Positions 38,084 through 46,973 of a stretch of DNA of 64,000 nt are shown piece after piece. Made by a program: the position numbers and the translations under genes. Below the pieces are notes generated by a model that was not told the origin of the DNA, ran no database searches, and worked only from the letters and a program-made list of their open reading frames with translations. This stretch comes from a virus, in IMG/VR virus record IMGVR_UViG_3300020183_000053, positions 1-64,000 of that record; one strand, given 5' to 3'. Within the stretch, counting starts at the first letter, position 1. Each line of letters opens with the position of its first letter.

Positions 38084-39406
38084 TCAGCCCAGATAGTTAG
38101 CGAGAATGGTGTCCGTTACGCTGGGCGCGGTGCCACCCAGCGTGATGCGGGTTTTGCTCGTGCCGCTGTTCCGGTCGACCACGAACTGGCCATCGGTGGG
38201 GTTCGACGCCACCTTGACCAGCATCTGGCCGTTCAGCGCCACGAGCACGCCAGGGAAGAACTCTGTGCGAATGTCCTGCCCCAGATCGTAGGCGAGCGCC
38301 GTGCCGCCAGAGAAGCTCTCGGCGAAGGGCCGGAAGCCAGCCTTCAGCAGCGTGACGGCGTTGTCAGCCAGCTTGGTCGTGGTCACAGCGGTGCCAGCGA
38401 TCTGCGTGGTGCCGACACCGCCATCAGCGATCTTCACGCCGCTGGCGTCCTGCGAGAGCGTAACGCCGTTGAGCCGCAGCGTGACGAACCCGCTGCCGTC
38501 CACCTGCACGCCGTTCGTTGCCTTGACCGCAAGGCCACCACCAGCCCCGAACTCCAGCCCCTTGTTCGCTTCCAGGCTGACGAACAGCCCGTTCACGTCG
38601 CGGGTGAGGCCGCTGTTCGACTTCGTGAGCACCTGCAAGCCGCCGCCGCCATCGACGCCGAGCGCGGGGTTCGAACCAGCGAACTTGACGGCGACCGCGT
38701 CCGACGAGATCTGGATGCCGCTGCCCACGTTCACGTTCAGCGTGTTTCCGGACTTGCTCAGACCGTCGCCCGCGACAATCGTCCCCAGCCCCGTGAACTG
38801 CACGAAGGTGATCGCGGTCGTGCCGAGGGTCACGCTGTCGTTCGTACAGACGAAGCCAGTATCGGCGTTGGAACCCTCCGACACGAAAATGGCGGCGCTG
38901 GGGAACTCGCTGCCAGCGTCCAGGTCGGGCGAGCGGGACGCTGCACCAGACGACGGCGCGACATACACGCCGTTTTGACTGCCGGTGGACTGGTTGACCA
39001 GCAGGATGCGGTCGCCCGCAGCCAGGGTCACGCCGTCCACCGTCTGGCCAGCGGCGAGGCCGGTGCTGATGTCCACGTTGACGGTGGACAGCACGCGGGC
39101 GGGCTGCTTCCACTTGATGCCCTGCGCCACGCCATCGACGTATGCCTTGGTCGCCACGTCGCTGTCGGCGCTGGGTGCAGCCGCCCGCAGCACGGCGCCG
39201 GTGAACGCCCAGGTGCCAGTCAGGTCGGCCTTCGCGGCGGTGACCGCGTTGGCCGCCAGCTTCCCGGTGGTGACGTTGCCATCGGCAATCGCGGCAGTAT
39301 CCACCGCGTTGTTCGCCAGCTTGTCGGCGGTGACGGCGTCGTTCGCCAGCTTGGCGGTGGTGATGATGCTATCGACGAGCTGCCGGGTAACGAACTGCAG
39401 GGCCAT
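38084..39406 (-). CDS. Tail fibre protein with repeats
   Basis: 440 residues. N-terminal half contains repeats of the type TTAKLANDAVTADKLANNAV and TTGKLAANAVTAAK, the phage-fibre repeat that forms trimeric rods. Then DSDVATKAYVDGVAQGIKWK (a peptide common in phage fibre proteins), a beta region with GIQISSDAVAVKF and GLEFGAGGGLAVKATNGV, and a C-terminal beta domain. Fibre for receptor binding. Codon use is slightly less GC-rich (more GAC/AAC/GTC and lysine) than early genes. Confidence 0.85.
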   Translation of the reverse strand: MALQFVTRQLVDSIITTAKLANDAVTADKLANNAVDTAAIADGNVTTGKLAANAVTAAKADLTGTWAFTGAVLRAAAPSADSDVATKAYVDGVAQGIKWKQPARVLSTVNVDISTGLAAGQTVDGVTLAAGDRILLVNQSTGSQNGVYVAPSSGAASRSPDLDAGSEFPSAAIFVSEGSNADTGFVCTNDSVTLGTTAITFVQFTGLGTIVAGDGLSKSGNTLNVNVGSGIQISSDAVAVKFAGSNPALGVDGGGGLQVLTKSNSGLTRDVNGLFVSLEANKGLEFGAGGGLAVKATNGVQVDGSGFVTLRLNGVTLSQDASGVKIADGGVGTTQIAGTAVTTTKLADNAVTLLKAGFRPFAESFSGGTALAYDLGQDIRTEFFPGVLVALNGQMLVKVASNPTDGQFVVDRNSGTSKTRITLGGTAPSVTDTILANYLG

Positions 39407-39447
39407 GACGTTGCTCCGTTCTGGTGTGGGTTGCGGTGCTGGCCCGT

Positions 39448-39822
39448 CTATGCAGGTCGGTATGCGGCCTCTATAGCAGACGGCGCCGCTGGCGCATAGG
39501 GCAGCGTGAAGGTGGAGGGCGATGCCTGCGTGAAGTCGGTTAGCAGCAGCCGCTGCCCGCTGTCGTATACCTGCAGGCTTCCAGGGAAGTACGCCTCTGG
39601 CAGCGTGAAGGTGGTGCGCACGCCGTCCACCTGTGCGGTGAGGTCCACCCGCAGCAGCGCGGCGCGCACGGCGCGCGTGGCCACCACCACCGGCTGCGTG
39701 TAGTCCTGCGCCGGGCTGGGCGCGTTCGGCGCTGCCAGGGTGGGGTCAGGATCATCCTCGGTTGTCCAGTAGACCAGCACGCCGTCAGCGGTGCGCCGGG
39801 CGCGGTTCACGTACTGCAGCAC
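39448..39822 (-). CDS. Small tail-associated protein, 124 aa
   Basis: GTG 39822 with AGGTGAACTC. Reads MLQYVNRARRTADGVLVYWT, then AALLRVDLTAQVDGVRTTF, LPEAYFPGSLQVYDSGQRL and TQASPSTFTLPYAP. The LQVYxxGxRL and DFTQ pattern resembles beta-sandwich tail-fibre attachment proteins. Role inferred from position. Confidence 0.65.
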   Translation of the reverse strand: MLQYVNRARRTADGVLVYWTTEDDPDPTLAAPNAPSPAQDYTQPVVVATRAVRAALLRVDLTAQVDGVRTTFTLPEAYFPGSLQVYDSGQRLLLTDFTQASPSTFTLPYAPAAPSAIEAAYRPA

Positions 39823-39841
39823 GAGTTCACCTGTAGATGGT

Positions 39842-40018
39842 TCATGGGCATGGCAGCCCTAAGATGCGCGCCACCACGTGCGTCACGCAGTGAAGGCCGC
39901 CCGCGACCGCTGCCGCCCATAATGCAGCCGACGATACCCGAAGCGCGATAACCCTGGCCGCCTGTGTGCTTCTGTCCTTCACTATGCGCTCCATAAGTGT
40001 GGCGATCGAACTCGTCAC
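39842..40018 (-). CDS. Small membrane protein, 58 aa
   Basis: GTG 40018 overlaps the stop of the upstream gene (GTGA), the coupling used throughout the operon. Translation begins MTSSIATLMERIVKDRSTQ and contains a hydrophobic helix VSSAALWAAAVAGGLHCVTH. Ends LGLPCP. A single-pass membrane protein; base composition is clearly coding, with two G/C-poor codons near the start. Holin or antiholin-like size. An internal ATG at 39994 is possible. Confidence 0.6.
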   Translation of the reverse strand: MTSSIATLMERIVKDRSTQAARVIALRVSSAALWAAAVAGGLHCVTHVVARILGLPCP

Positions 40019-40833
40019 TCGATGCGCAGGCCAGCGAACCCGACGATGCCCAGGTCATCGCTGGCATCGGCGCCCACCACGTCGGCGTGCACCTCGTAGA
40101 CCCTGCTGGTGGTGCGCAGGTTACCCGCCTGCCCGCCCACAGTCAGCCCCGCGCTGGTCACAGCCGCAGGCACCGCCCCACTGCGCAGCACGGTGCCGCC
40201 TGTCACGTACTCGGCGTCGGTCGCGTTGTAGAGCCGCACGCGCACCTGCCAGCCGCCTGCGGTAGCCAGCACCGCCTGCAGGCGCACCGTGCGCCCCGCA
40301 GGGTAATCCTGCGGGTTCCACGGCACCGCAGCCAGCACCCGCACGCCGTCGCGCTTGGTCACCAGCTGCTGCCCGCACCAGACCATCGGCTGGTGCAGCG
40401 GCGCCTGCACGTAGCTGGGCAGCTCGCCACCGCCCTGCGCCTGCAGCACACGCCCAGCAGCACCGGCTGCCAGCCGTGTCCACGTCTGGCCACTGCGCAC
40501 CAGCAGGTCGCCGGTGGTCTGCCCAGCCACACCCACCGCCAGCGTGGCGGTGCTGCCCGCACCAGCGTCTGCCAGGGTAAGACCTGCGCCTGCTGCCAGC
40601 ACTCGCTCAGCGGTTAGTCCCGCACTGGTGGCGAGCACCACGTAGCTGGCATCAGCAGGCGCGCCACCACCACCCTGCCCACCGGGCACGAGATCGAACG
40701 ACAACGTGGTGGGGTTCCACGCCAGGGTGCTGCCCTGTGCTGTCTGGGCGGTTGCGCTGGCGCTCAGCTTCGGGGCGTGCCCCGAAAAGTTCAGCAGGCT
40801 GATGCGTTCTGCTGGGCTGCCTGCTCCCGCCAT
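40015..40833 (-). CDS. Tail-tip or fibre protein, 272 aa
   Basis: ATG 40833 shares a base with the upstream stop (TGATG). N-terminus MAGAGSPAERISLLNFSGHA, then beta-rich repeats (SYVVLATSAGLTAERVLAAG, AGLTLADAGAGSTATLAVGV) like phage fibre stalks. Then WTRLAAGAAGRVLQAQGG and a C-terminal jelly-roll-like domain (TVRLQAVLATAGGWQVRVRL). Likely a tail fibre or baseplate component. Confidence 0.7.
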   Translation of the reverse strand: MAGAGSPAERISLLNFSGHAPKLSASATAQTAQGSTLAWNPTTLSFDLVPGGQGGGGAPADASYVVLATSAGLTAERVLAAGAGLTLADAGAGSTATLAVGVAGQTTGDLLVRSGQTWTRLAAGAAGRVLQAQGGGELPSYVQAPLHQPMVWCGQQLVTKRDGVRVLAAVPWNPQDYPAGRTVRLQAVLATAGGWQVRVRLYNATDAEYVTGGTVLRSGAVPAAVTSAGLTVGGQAGNLRTTSRVYEVHADVVGADASDDLGIVGFAGLRIE

Positions 40834-42488
40834 CAGCCACTCCCCGCCACGCTCGCGGTGGCGCTGCCGCCCCCGAGCATGTAGTAGCGCGCCCACACAC
40901 GCAGCCCCAGGGTGCAGGCCGCTGGCGTGTACGTGATGGCCTCCACCGTGGCGCGCTGTTCGGCCCACCCGAACTCGGCATCGGTTAGCAGCACCGTGTC
41001 ACCGCGCCGCAGGTGCAGCAGCACCCAGGGCGAAGCCAGATAGTCCACCCTGTAGCTGGGCAGGGTGGTGTGCTCCACCAGCCAGTCCACCACAGATTCG
41101 GCCACCTGCTGGTCGGTTATCCACAGGCTCTCAACCACGTCTCCCTGCCGCTCGCCCACCATCTGGCGGCTGATGCTGCACAGCAGGCTATTCGTCGGGT
41201 TGCGCTGCACCACGCCTGCATAGCTGTCGGCCAGCGGATCATAGCCGAACTGCAGGGTGAACGTGTTCCGCAGGTCCGCACGTGCGCTCTCGCTCACGCT
41301 GGATGCGCGGTCCAGCAGCGGCCACTGGTCAGCCACCAGCGAAGCCACAGGCGGCGCCCGCCGGTCGGTGATGATGGGGCCATAGCCACCACCCTCCCAG
41401 ACCATCGACACCATCGGGAAGCTGGCCAGCAGCTCGCCCTCGATGAACGCCAGCACCGTGGTATTCGCGCTGCCGCTGGCGTTGACGGCGCAGCGGGCGC
41501 CCATACGGGTGCCCAGCTTCGCCTGCGCCTCGGCGAACAGGCCAGCGGCGGCACCCGCAGCACCGAGCGTGGTGTAGCCCTGCACCAGCTCCCGCACGAT
41601 GGTGATGGGTGTGCCGTCGCTGCGGCCACCACTGACGGCCACGTACACAGCCTCGTCACCACTGAACCCTGACAGGCCGCCCGTGAAGTCAAGGCGGGTG
41701 AACGGTTCGCCCTGCAGGTCCACAGCGTGCGTTTCGGCCCACGGGTAGAACAACGATGCAGCAGGGTAGGCGGTGCCATCCACGTAGACCGTGTCAATGG
41801 TGAGATGCCCGTGGCAGACGGCATACCGTGGCACAGTGCTGGACGAAGCCACCAGTATCGCAGGGATGGCGCCGAACTGCGGCAGCACCACAGGCAGGCG
41901 CTGGCCCTCGCTCTCGGCGGGCAGGGCGGTCAGGCGGTCGGTGGTGAGCACGTATGGCGGCAGCTGCTGGTCACAGCTGCCCAGCGGGTCGCTCACCGTG
42001 CAGGACACCACCTGGGTGCGGGCACCGAACTCCACCTCGTCCATATCGCCGCGAATAAGCACCAGCCGCTGATCGTAGTCACCGCCATCCACGTTCAGCG
42101 ACACCTCGGCCACGCCAGACAGCAGCCGCCCGGCTGCCACCAGCTCGGCGGCGTTGACCAGCACGTTGGGCACGGTAACGGTCAGCGTCTTGGCTGTGCT
42201 GGACGCGCTTCCCAGCTGATAGTCCAGGGTGATGCTGATGTCGTCACTCAGCAGCCCGTGCCACGCTTGCTCGGTGCCGTCGAACCCGCTGCGGGTGCCG
42301 CACTGTCGGCTGGCCACCCGCACCACGTGGTCATCCCCGAATACCAGCTCCACGCACACCACCAGCCCCTGCAGCTGCGGGTCGCGCTGCAGCACGCCCT
42401 GCCAGTAGCTGCTGGACAAGCCACGCGCACCGAACCGCCCGGTGCGCCACCGTGTGAACGCTGGGTGCTGCAGGTACAGGGTGCTCAC
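40833..42488 (-). CDS. Baseplate/tail-tip protein, 551 aa
   Basis: GTG 42488 overlaps the upstream stop. Contains GLVVCVELVFGDDHVVRVAS, ISITLDYQLGSASSTAKTLT, GDYDQRLVLIRGDMDEVEFG and a C-terminal MVGERQGDVVESLWITDQQV, HLRRGDTVLLTDAEFG segment. The latter resembles the late domains of tail-hub proteins that form the tube tip. No enzymatic motif. Order after the tape measure fits a distal tail or tip role. Confidence 0.7.
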   Translation of the reverse strand: MSTLYLQHPAFTRWRTGRFGARGLSSSYWQGVLQRDPQLQGLVVCVELVFGDDHVVRVASRQCGTRSGFDGTEQAWHGLLSDDISITLDYQLGSASSTAKTLTVTVPNVLVNAAELVAAGRLLSGVAEVSLNVDGGDYDQRLVLIRGDMDEVEFGARTQVVSCTVSDPLGSCDQQLPPYVLTTDRLTALPAESEGQRLPVVLPQFGAIPAILVASSSTVPRYAVCHGHLTIDTVYVDGTAYPAASLFYPWAETHAVDLQGEPFTRLDFTGGLSGFSGDEAVYVAVSGGRSDGTPITIVRELVQGYTTLGAAGAAAGLFAEAQAKLGTRMGARCAVNASGSANTTVLAFIEGELLASFPMVSMVWEGGGYGPIITDRRAPPVASLVADQWPLLDRASSVSESARADLRNTFTLQFGYDPLADSYAGVVQRNPTNSLLCSISRQMVGERQGDVVESLWITDQQVAESVVDWLVEHTTLPSYRVDYLASPWVLLHLRRGDTVLLTDAEFGWAEQRATVEAITYTPAACTLGLRVWARYYMLGGGSATASVAGSG

Positions 42489-45400
42489 AACTCTTCCTCG
42501 AACCGCACAGACAGGTCGCCCACCTGCACCCACCGCTGGGTGGTGGTGTCATACCTCCAGGCAGCGTTCTCCAGCTCGGTGGATTCCAGGAACCGCGCGT
42601 AGAGCATGGACCCGTTCTGCTGCTGGTCGTCAGTGCACAGCACCAGCGGCTGCGCACCGTAGCGCCCCAGGTGGCGCACCGTGGCGCGGAAGGCTTCGCG
42701 CCACCGCTCCACGTCGCCCTCGCTGGTGCCTGTGATGGTGCGGCGCGGGGTGCCAGCCACGTATGCGCTGCGCGCGCCAGATACTGCAGTGGTCACCTGC
42801 ACGTTTCCGGCCTGCTCGTCAGTGCCGCGCCAGTCCAGCGGCACGGTGATCGGCAGCGTCATCCCCGCCACCAGTGCACCCACCCGCCAGTAACCCTCGG
42901 GCGGTGCACCCTGCGCAGTGCTGGACGGGATGGTGATGCGCAGGTAGCGCGGGAAGTCGTTGTCGGCGCGCCGGGTGCCCGAACTGGTCGGGTCAGCGAT
43001 AACTCGCACACCCTGCGGATAGTCATCGAAGGCCAGCAGGTGCCTGTCACCCCATATGTCCAGGGTCACGCCGCTGGTGATGCCGTAACTGAAAAGCCCC
43101 TGCGTCAAGCCAGCGAAGTGAATGGTGTCGCCGTGGTTAGTGGCGATGCGCACGATGCCGGGGTTCGTGCTCAGCGCGTGCACCTGCGCGCGGCAGTAGT
43201 GGCCAGCCAGCTCCCCATCACGCCACGCTGCACAGTCAGCTGGGTTCACCCGAACGCTGTTACTGGCCAGCGTCTGTGACTGCAGTGTAGTGGTGTAGCG
43301 CCGTCCGTCCACGTAGATGCGCGACGGTGCCGAAAGACCAGCATCGTCCCCGTATTCCAGCACCAGATACCGGCTATTCGTGCCCACAACGGCGAGGCCG
43401 CTGTGCTTGAACCGCACCACCTCGTTCGCCGCCACTGCAGCACGCTGCGCGTCCAGCAGCAGCTGCTGCTCCCCGGTGGTGGTGCTGCGCCATTCACTGT
43501 CGGGGCTGGGTGTGGCCAGCTGGTCACCACCGTACTCGTACCGCACAGGCGCAGCGAACTTGTCCCCCGCGAAGCCACCACCGCCTCCCCACCGCACGGC
43601 GACGCCCTGCGCCACGTGCTGCGGCTCGGCGGCAGCCAGCCACCCGCGCAGGTCGCCGGGGCTGCTGGGTGCATACTGCCCCAGGCTGCTCACCCTGGAC
43701 CACCACGCCTCGCGCCACTCGTGCGTGAAGGTGGCGCCTGCCTGGACGGACAGGTGACCCCAGTCCACGCGCTGGAACGCAGTGGGCAGCACGCCGCTGG
43801 TGAGGGTGAGCGGACCCGTGCTCGTCCACACGTTGTCGCCAGCGCGGGACCACGCAAGGTCGGCACGGGTGGTGCCACCCGCTGTCTGCAGCCCCACGCG
43901 GAAGTCGTACCAGATGCCGGTGGTGATACCCGCCAGCGTGTTCTGCGGGGCCAGGAACAGCGTGGTCACGGCGTTGGGGTCATAGATGCCCACCCTGCCA
44001 TCGTTAGACAGGTGAACGCCCACTGCGAACGATAGCCCCGCACTGCTCAGCGCCTGCAGGCCCACGCCCCACCTGGGTGCGCGCATCGCTGGTGCACTGA
44101 CAGCGGACGGCTGGGTGCCACCAGTGCCTGCAGTGGCGCGGCAGGTCCAGCCCAGCACGCCGTCCTCGGCCATGAACTGCGTGACACCAGCGGCGGCCTG
44201 CGACACGCTGAACGCCAGCCTGCTGGCAGTGCCCACCGTCACCTGGGTGGCGTCGGTGGCCCAGGTGAGCAGCGGGGTGCCAGCGAACGACGCGCCCCAG
44301 GGTGTGAACGCGCTGGCGCCGCTGTAGGCTGGCGGCCCGTACTGTGTGGACCAGTAGTTAGTGAACAGGCTGCCGAACTCGTCTGTCAGCACACCAGCAT
44401 CGCGGTGCACGGGGCGGCGGCTGTATGCCGACCAGTAGGACAGCGTCCCCGGCTTCCAGTTAGCAGTGCCAGTCCCGGTTTCGCGGTCGATGCCGCCCGC
44501 CAGCAGGCCCACACGGTCGCCCAGCCACGCCAGCGTGCCACCCTTCGGGGCGTAGCGCATGGACCCGGTATGGCCCAGGATGTCGTCACCCCACAGCAGC
44601 CACTCCCCCACACGGGGCGCCGCAGCACTCCACCCTGCCTGCAGGCGGTCCAGAGGTATCAGAAAGCTGTAGTTCCCGAAACGATTGTCTCCTGCGCCGT
44701 TATCGGTGTGCACCAGCAGGTAGACGAACGCGCCACCACGCGCAAGGAATAACGACTTTGAGTTACCCACTGAAGGGATGAACCCCACAGGGGACCCCAT
44801 CGGTGACCATGCTCCGTCACGACTTGCGAACTCATACCTCCAAATCCCAGCGGCAGTAGCCCGCACACGGAAAAAGGCGCCGTCAAGCGTGCCGAGGCCC
44901 ACGATTGCGAACCGTTCTTGCTTATTCGCGCTGTCACTGTTCCCGAGGTCGTCCAGCCCATCCGGCTCGGCCACCGACAGGCCCCAGGTAGCGCCCCTGT
45001 CGGCGCTATACGCGCTTGCGATGCCCTGCGTGACTGTGCTGCCCAGCCACAGCTCCAGGCGCAGCCAGTCCCCACTGACAGCGGCCTGCATCCGGTAGAT
45101 ATCATGGGTGGTGCCGTAGGCTGCAGACACGATGCCCGGCGTTGCAAGCGTCCACGTCGCACCGCCATCCCGGCTCGTTAGCATGTCAACGTCGTGGCTG
45201 AACACTGCAGGGTTGGGACGGTACACATAAAACCAGCGCAGGCTGCCGTCAGGCAGCTCCACGATAGACGAATAGTCCGCAAACGTCGGCAGGCGGCCCA
45301 CAGGCGGCGAATAGCTGGTGGTGGTGTACCCTGCAGCCGGGTCCGTGGTGGCGAGGCTGCGGTATGCCACGTCGAAGGTGGTGGTGCCTTGTCGCAGGCG

Positions 45401-45919
45401 AACCGCGACCACCCGGTTGAACGCCGTGCTGTACGCCAGCGCATAGTGCCCGGCTGCGACCTTGGCGGTGCTCCACGGGTGGTGCGCGCCCTGCTGATAC
45501 CGCAGGTCGTGCGCGCCCCGCGTTTCGGTGGCGGGGTCAGTCTCGTAACGCCAGCCCCATTCAGCACCTTCGAACAGCCCACCAGTGGACAGCAGCTGCA
45601 GCACCACGCCAGTCGGCCCAGGCTGCGGGGTGCCGGGCGTGGTGTCCCACGCGCCCGCCAGGAACGGCAGCAGGTCGCCCTCGTTCGCGCTGTCAGGGTA
45701 GGCAGTGCCCAGCCGGGCACCGCGCTGGCTGGTGGCCCCGGACAGCACGTTGCCCCGCAGCGGGGCGTCCTGCGTCAGCAGGAACGCACGCGGCTCGGCG
45801 CGCTCTGCCTGCGGGTCGCGGTCGGCCCACACCACCTCGGCCACCGCACCGAACGCCGTGCCAGTGGTCACACCACGGTGCACCACAGCAGCGACACCGC
45901 CTGCAGCCTTCGCAGCCAT
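42485..45919 (-). CDS. Sialidase/BNR-repeat tail protein
   Basis: 1144 residues, ATG 45919. Asp-box motifs of the BNR/sialidase beta-propeller are visible: LTSRDGGATWTLAT and YSADRGATWGLSV, with a related FASRDGAWSPMG further on. The N-terminal part carries NVLSGATSQRGARLGTAY. After the propeller come lectin-like beta-sandwich regions (TPLLTWATDATQVTVGT, LTLTSGVLPTAFQRVDWGH) and a C-terminal GQVQ-type domain. A large receptor-binding or glycan-cleaving tail protein; whether it is catalytic cannot be judged from the motifs. Confidence 0.75.
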   Translation of the reverse strand: MAAKAAGGVAAVVHRGVTTGTAFGAVAEVVWADRDPQAERAEPRAFLLTQDAPLRGNVLSGATSQRGARLGTAYPDSANEGDLLPFLAGAWDTTPGTPQPGPTGVVLQLLSTGGLFEGAEWGWRYETDPATETRGAHDLRYQQGAHHPWSTAKVAAGHYALAYSTAFNRVVAVRLRQGTTTFDVAYRSLATTDPAAGYTTTSYSPPVGRLPTFADYSSIVELPDGSLRWFYVYRPNPAVFSHDVDMLTSRDGGATWTLATPGIVSAAYGTTHDIYRMQAAVSGDWLRLELWLGSTVTQGIASAYSADRGATWGLSVAEPDGLDDLGNSDSANKQERFAIVGLGTLDGAFFRVRATAAGIWRYEFASRDGAWSPMGSPVGFIPSVGNSKSLFLARGGAFVYLLVHTDNGAGDNRFGNYSFLIPLDRLQAGWSAAAPRVGEWLLWGDDILGHTGSMRYAPKGGTLAWLGDRVGLLAGGIDRETGTGTANWKPGTLSYWSAYSRRPVHRDAGVLTDEFGSLFTNYWSTQYGPPAYSGASAFTPWGASFAGTPLLTWATDATQVTVGTASRLAFSVSQAAAGVTQFMAEDGVLGWTCRATAGTGGTQPSAVSAPAMRAPRWGVGLQALSSAGLSFAVGVHLSNDGRVGIYDPNAVTTLFLAPQNTLAGITTGIWYDFRVGLQTAGGTTRADLAWSRAGDNVWTSTGPLTLTSGVLPTAFQRVDWGHLSVQAGATFTHEWREAWWSRVSSLGQYAPSSPGDLRGWLAAAEPQHVAQGVAVRWGGGGGFAGDKFAAPVRYEYGGDQLATPSPDSEWRSTTTGEQQLLLDAQRAAVAANEVVRFKHSGLAVVGTNSRYLVLEYGDDAGLSAPSRIYVDGRRYTTTLQSQTLASNSVRVNPADCAAWRDGELAGHYCRAQVHALSTNPGIVRIATNHGDTIHFAGLTQGLFSYGITSGVTLDIWGDRHLLAFDDYPQGVRVIADPTSSGTRRADNDFPRYLRITIPSSTAQGAPPEGYWRVGALVAGMTLPITVPLDWRGTDEQAGNVQVTTAVSGARSAYVAGTPRRTITGTSEGDVERWREAFRATVRHLGRYGAQPLVLCTDDQQQNGSMLYARFLESTELENAAWRYDTTTQRWVQVGDLSVRFEEEL

Positions 45920-46956
45920 CACGACGCCCCGTAGCGGAGGGCAAGGTTGTCCAGATCGGCGGCTGCCCACCCGCTGCCGCCGGGCTTATCGGTGCGCAGC
46001 AGGCTGCACAGGCCGCCACCAGTGTTCATCCCGGTGGCGCTGCTGCTGGCAATACTGGCGCCCAGCGCCATCCCTGCGGTGCCATTCGGCAAGGCACCGT
46101 CACCAGCGCCAGCCACCTCCACCTGCACCGCCTGCACGGCGGGCGAAGTCCACGCAGCGTTGACAGCGTTGCGGTTCTGCAGGTTCACCTGCAGGGTGCT
46201 GGCGGTGGTGGTGCGACAATCGCTGGCGTCTGCCGCGTCCAGCAGCGCGGAATGAATACTGGCGGCGCCGAATGGCACCCACGCGCCGCTGATGTCGTCG
46301 GCGTTGGGGCGCAGCCCCTGCACCCAGGTGGTGCGGTCCACCGGGTCCGCACTGCTGCCCCACACCACCGTGTGGTCGTGGTAGCAGGTGGCACCAGCGC
46401 CGGACATCGGCGCACCCCATCGGGCAGTGTCCACCGCGTCGGCGGTGGTCTTTGCCACGCTGCGGCTGAGCACCTGCACGCCGTCCACCCACAGGGTGCA
46501 GGTGATGCTGCCGCCTGTGTAGCTCCACCGCAGCGCCAGCCGGAGCCACCTGCCCGTGGTCACCAGCGCGCTGGTGGTGCCCACTGTGGCGCCGTTATGC
46601 TTGACGGTGAGGCGGGTGCTGTTCCCGGTGTCGGCGGCGTAGATGCCAGCCACCTCCAGGCCGCCAGTGTCGTACACAGCCAGCAGCGGGACCGTGCTGG
46701 CTGCCGCGAACGGCTGCGCGGCGCGGAAGGTGCTGTTGATGCCGCCCCCGCTGGGCACCGAAAACGCTGGTCCAGTCCGCAGCCACCCGTCAGCTGTCAG
46801 CGACAGGCTGGTGTCGCCGCCACCGTAGCCTGCGGGGTGCTGGTGGGTCACCGTGCGTTCGTTCGGGTCAGCGGTGCCTGCGCTTGACCACGCCGAGCCA
46901 GTGTAGAACGCCAGCGGCGCCCGCACTTCCCATCCCCACGTCCACACGATGGCCAT
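45919..46956 (-). CDS. LamG/ConA-like tail protein
   Basis: 345 residues. Contains a concanavalin-like lectin sandwich: LTADGWLRTGPAFSVPSGG, VPLLAVYDTGGLEVAGIYA, TRLTVKHNGATVGTTSALVT, WLRLALRWSYTGGSITCTLW and VDGVQVLSRS, as in LamG domains. N-terminal AIVWTWGWEVRAPLAFYTG is common to some distal tail proteins. C-terminal part resembles the start of its downstream neighbour. Probably part of the tail tip and binds host glycans. Confidence 0.7.
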   Translation of the reverse strand: MAIVWTWGWEVRAPLAFYTGSAWSSAGTADPNERTVTHQHPAGYGGGDTSLSLTADGWLRTGPAFSVPSGGGINSTFRAAQPFAAASTVPLLAVYDTGGLEVAGIYAADTGNSTRLTVKHNGATVGTTSALVTTGRWLRLALRWSYTGGSITCTLWVDGVQVLSRSVAKTTADAVDTARWGAPMSGAGATCYHDHTVVWGSSADPVDRTTWVQGLRPNADDISGAWVPFGAASIHSALLDAADASDCRTTTASTLQVNLQNRNAVNAAWTSPAVQAVQVEVAGAGDGALPNGTAGMALGASIASSSATGMNTGGGLCSLLRTDKPGGSGWAAADLDNLALRYGAS

Positions 46957-46973
46957 GCTGCCTCCCGCCTGCC

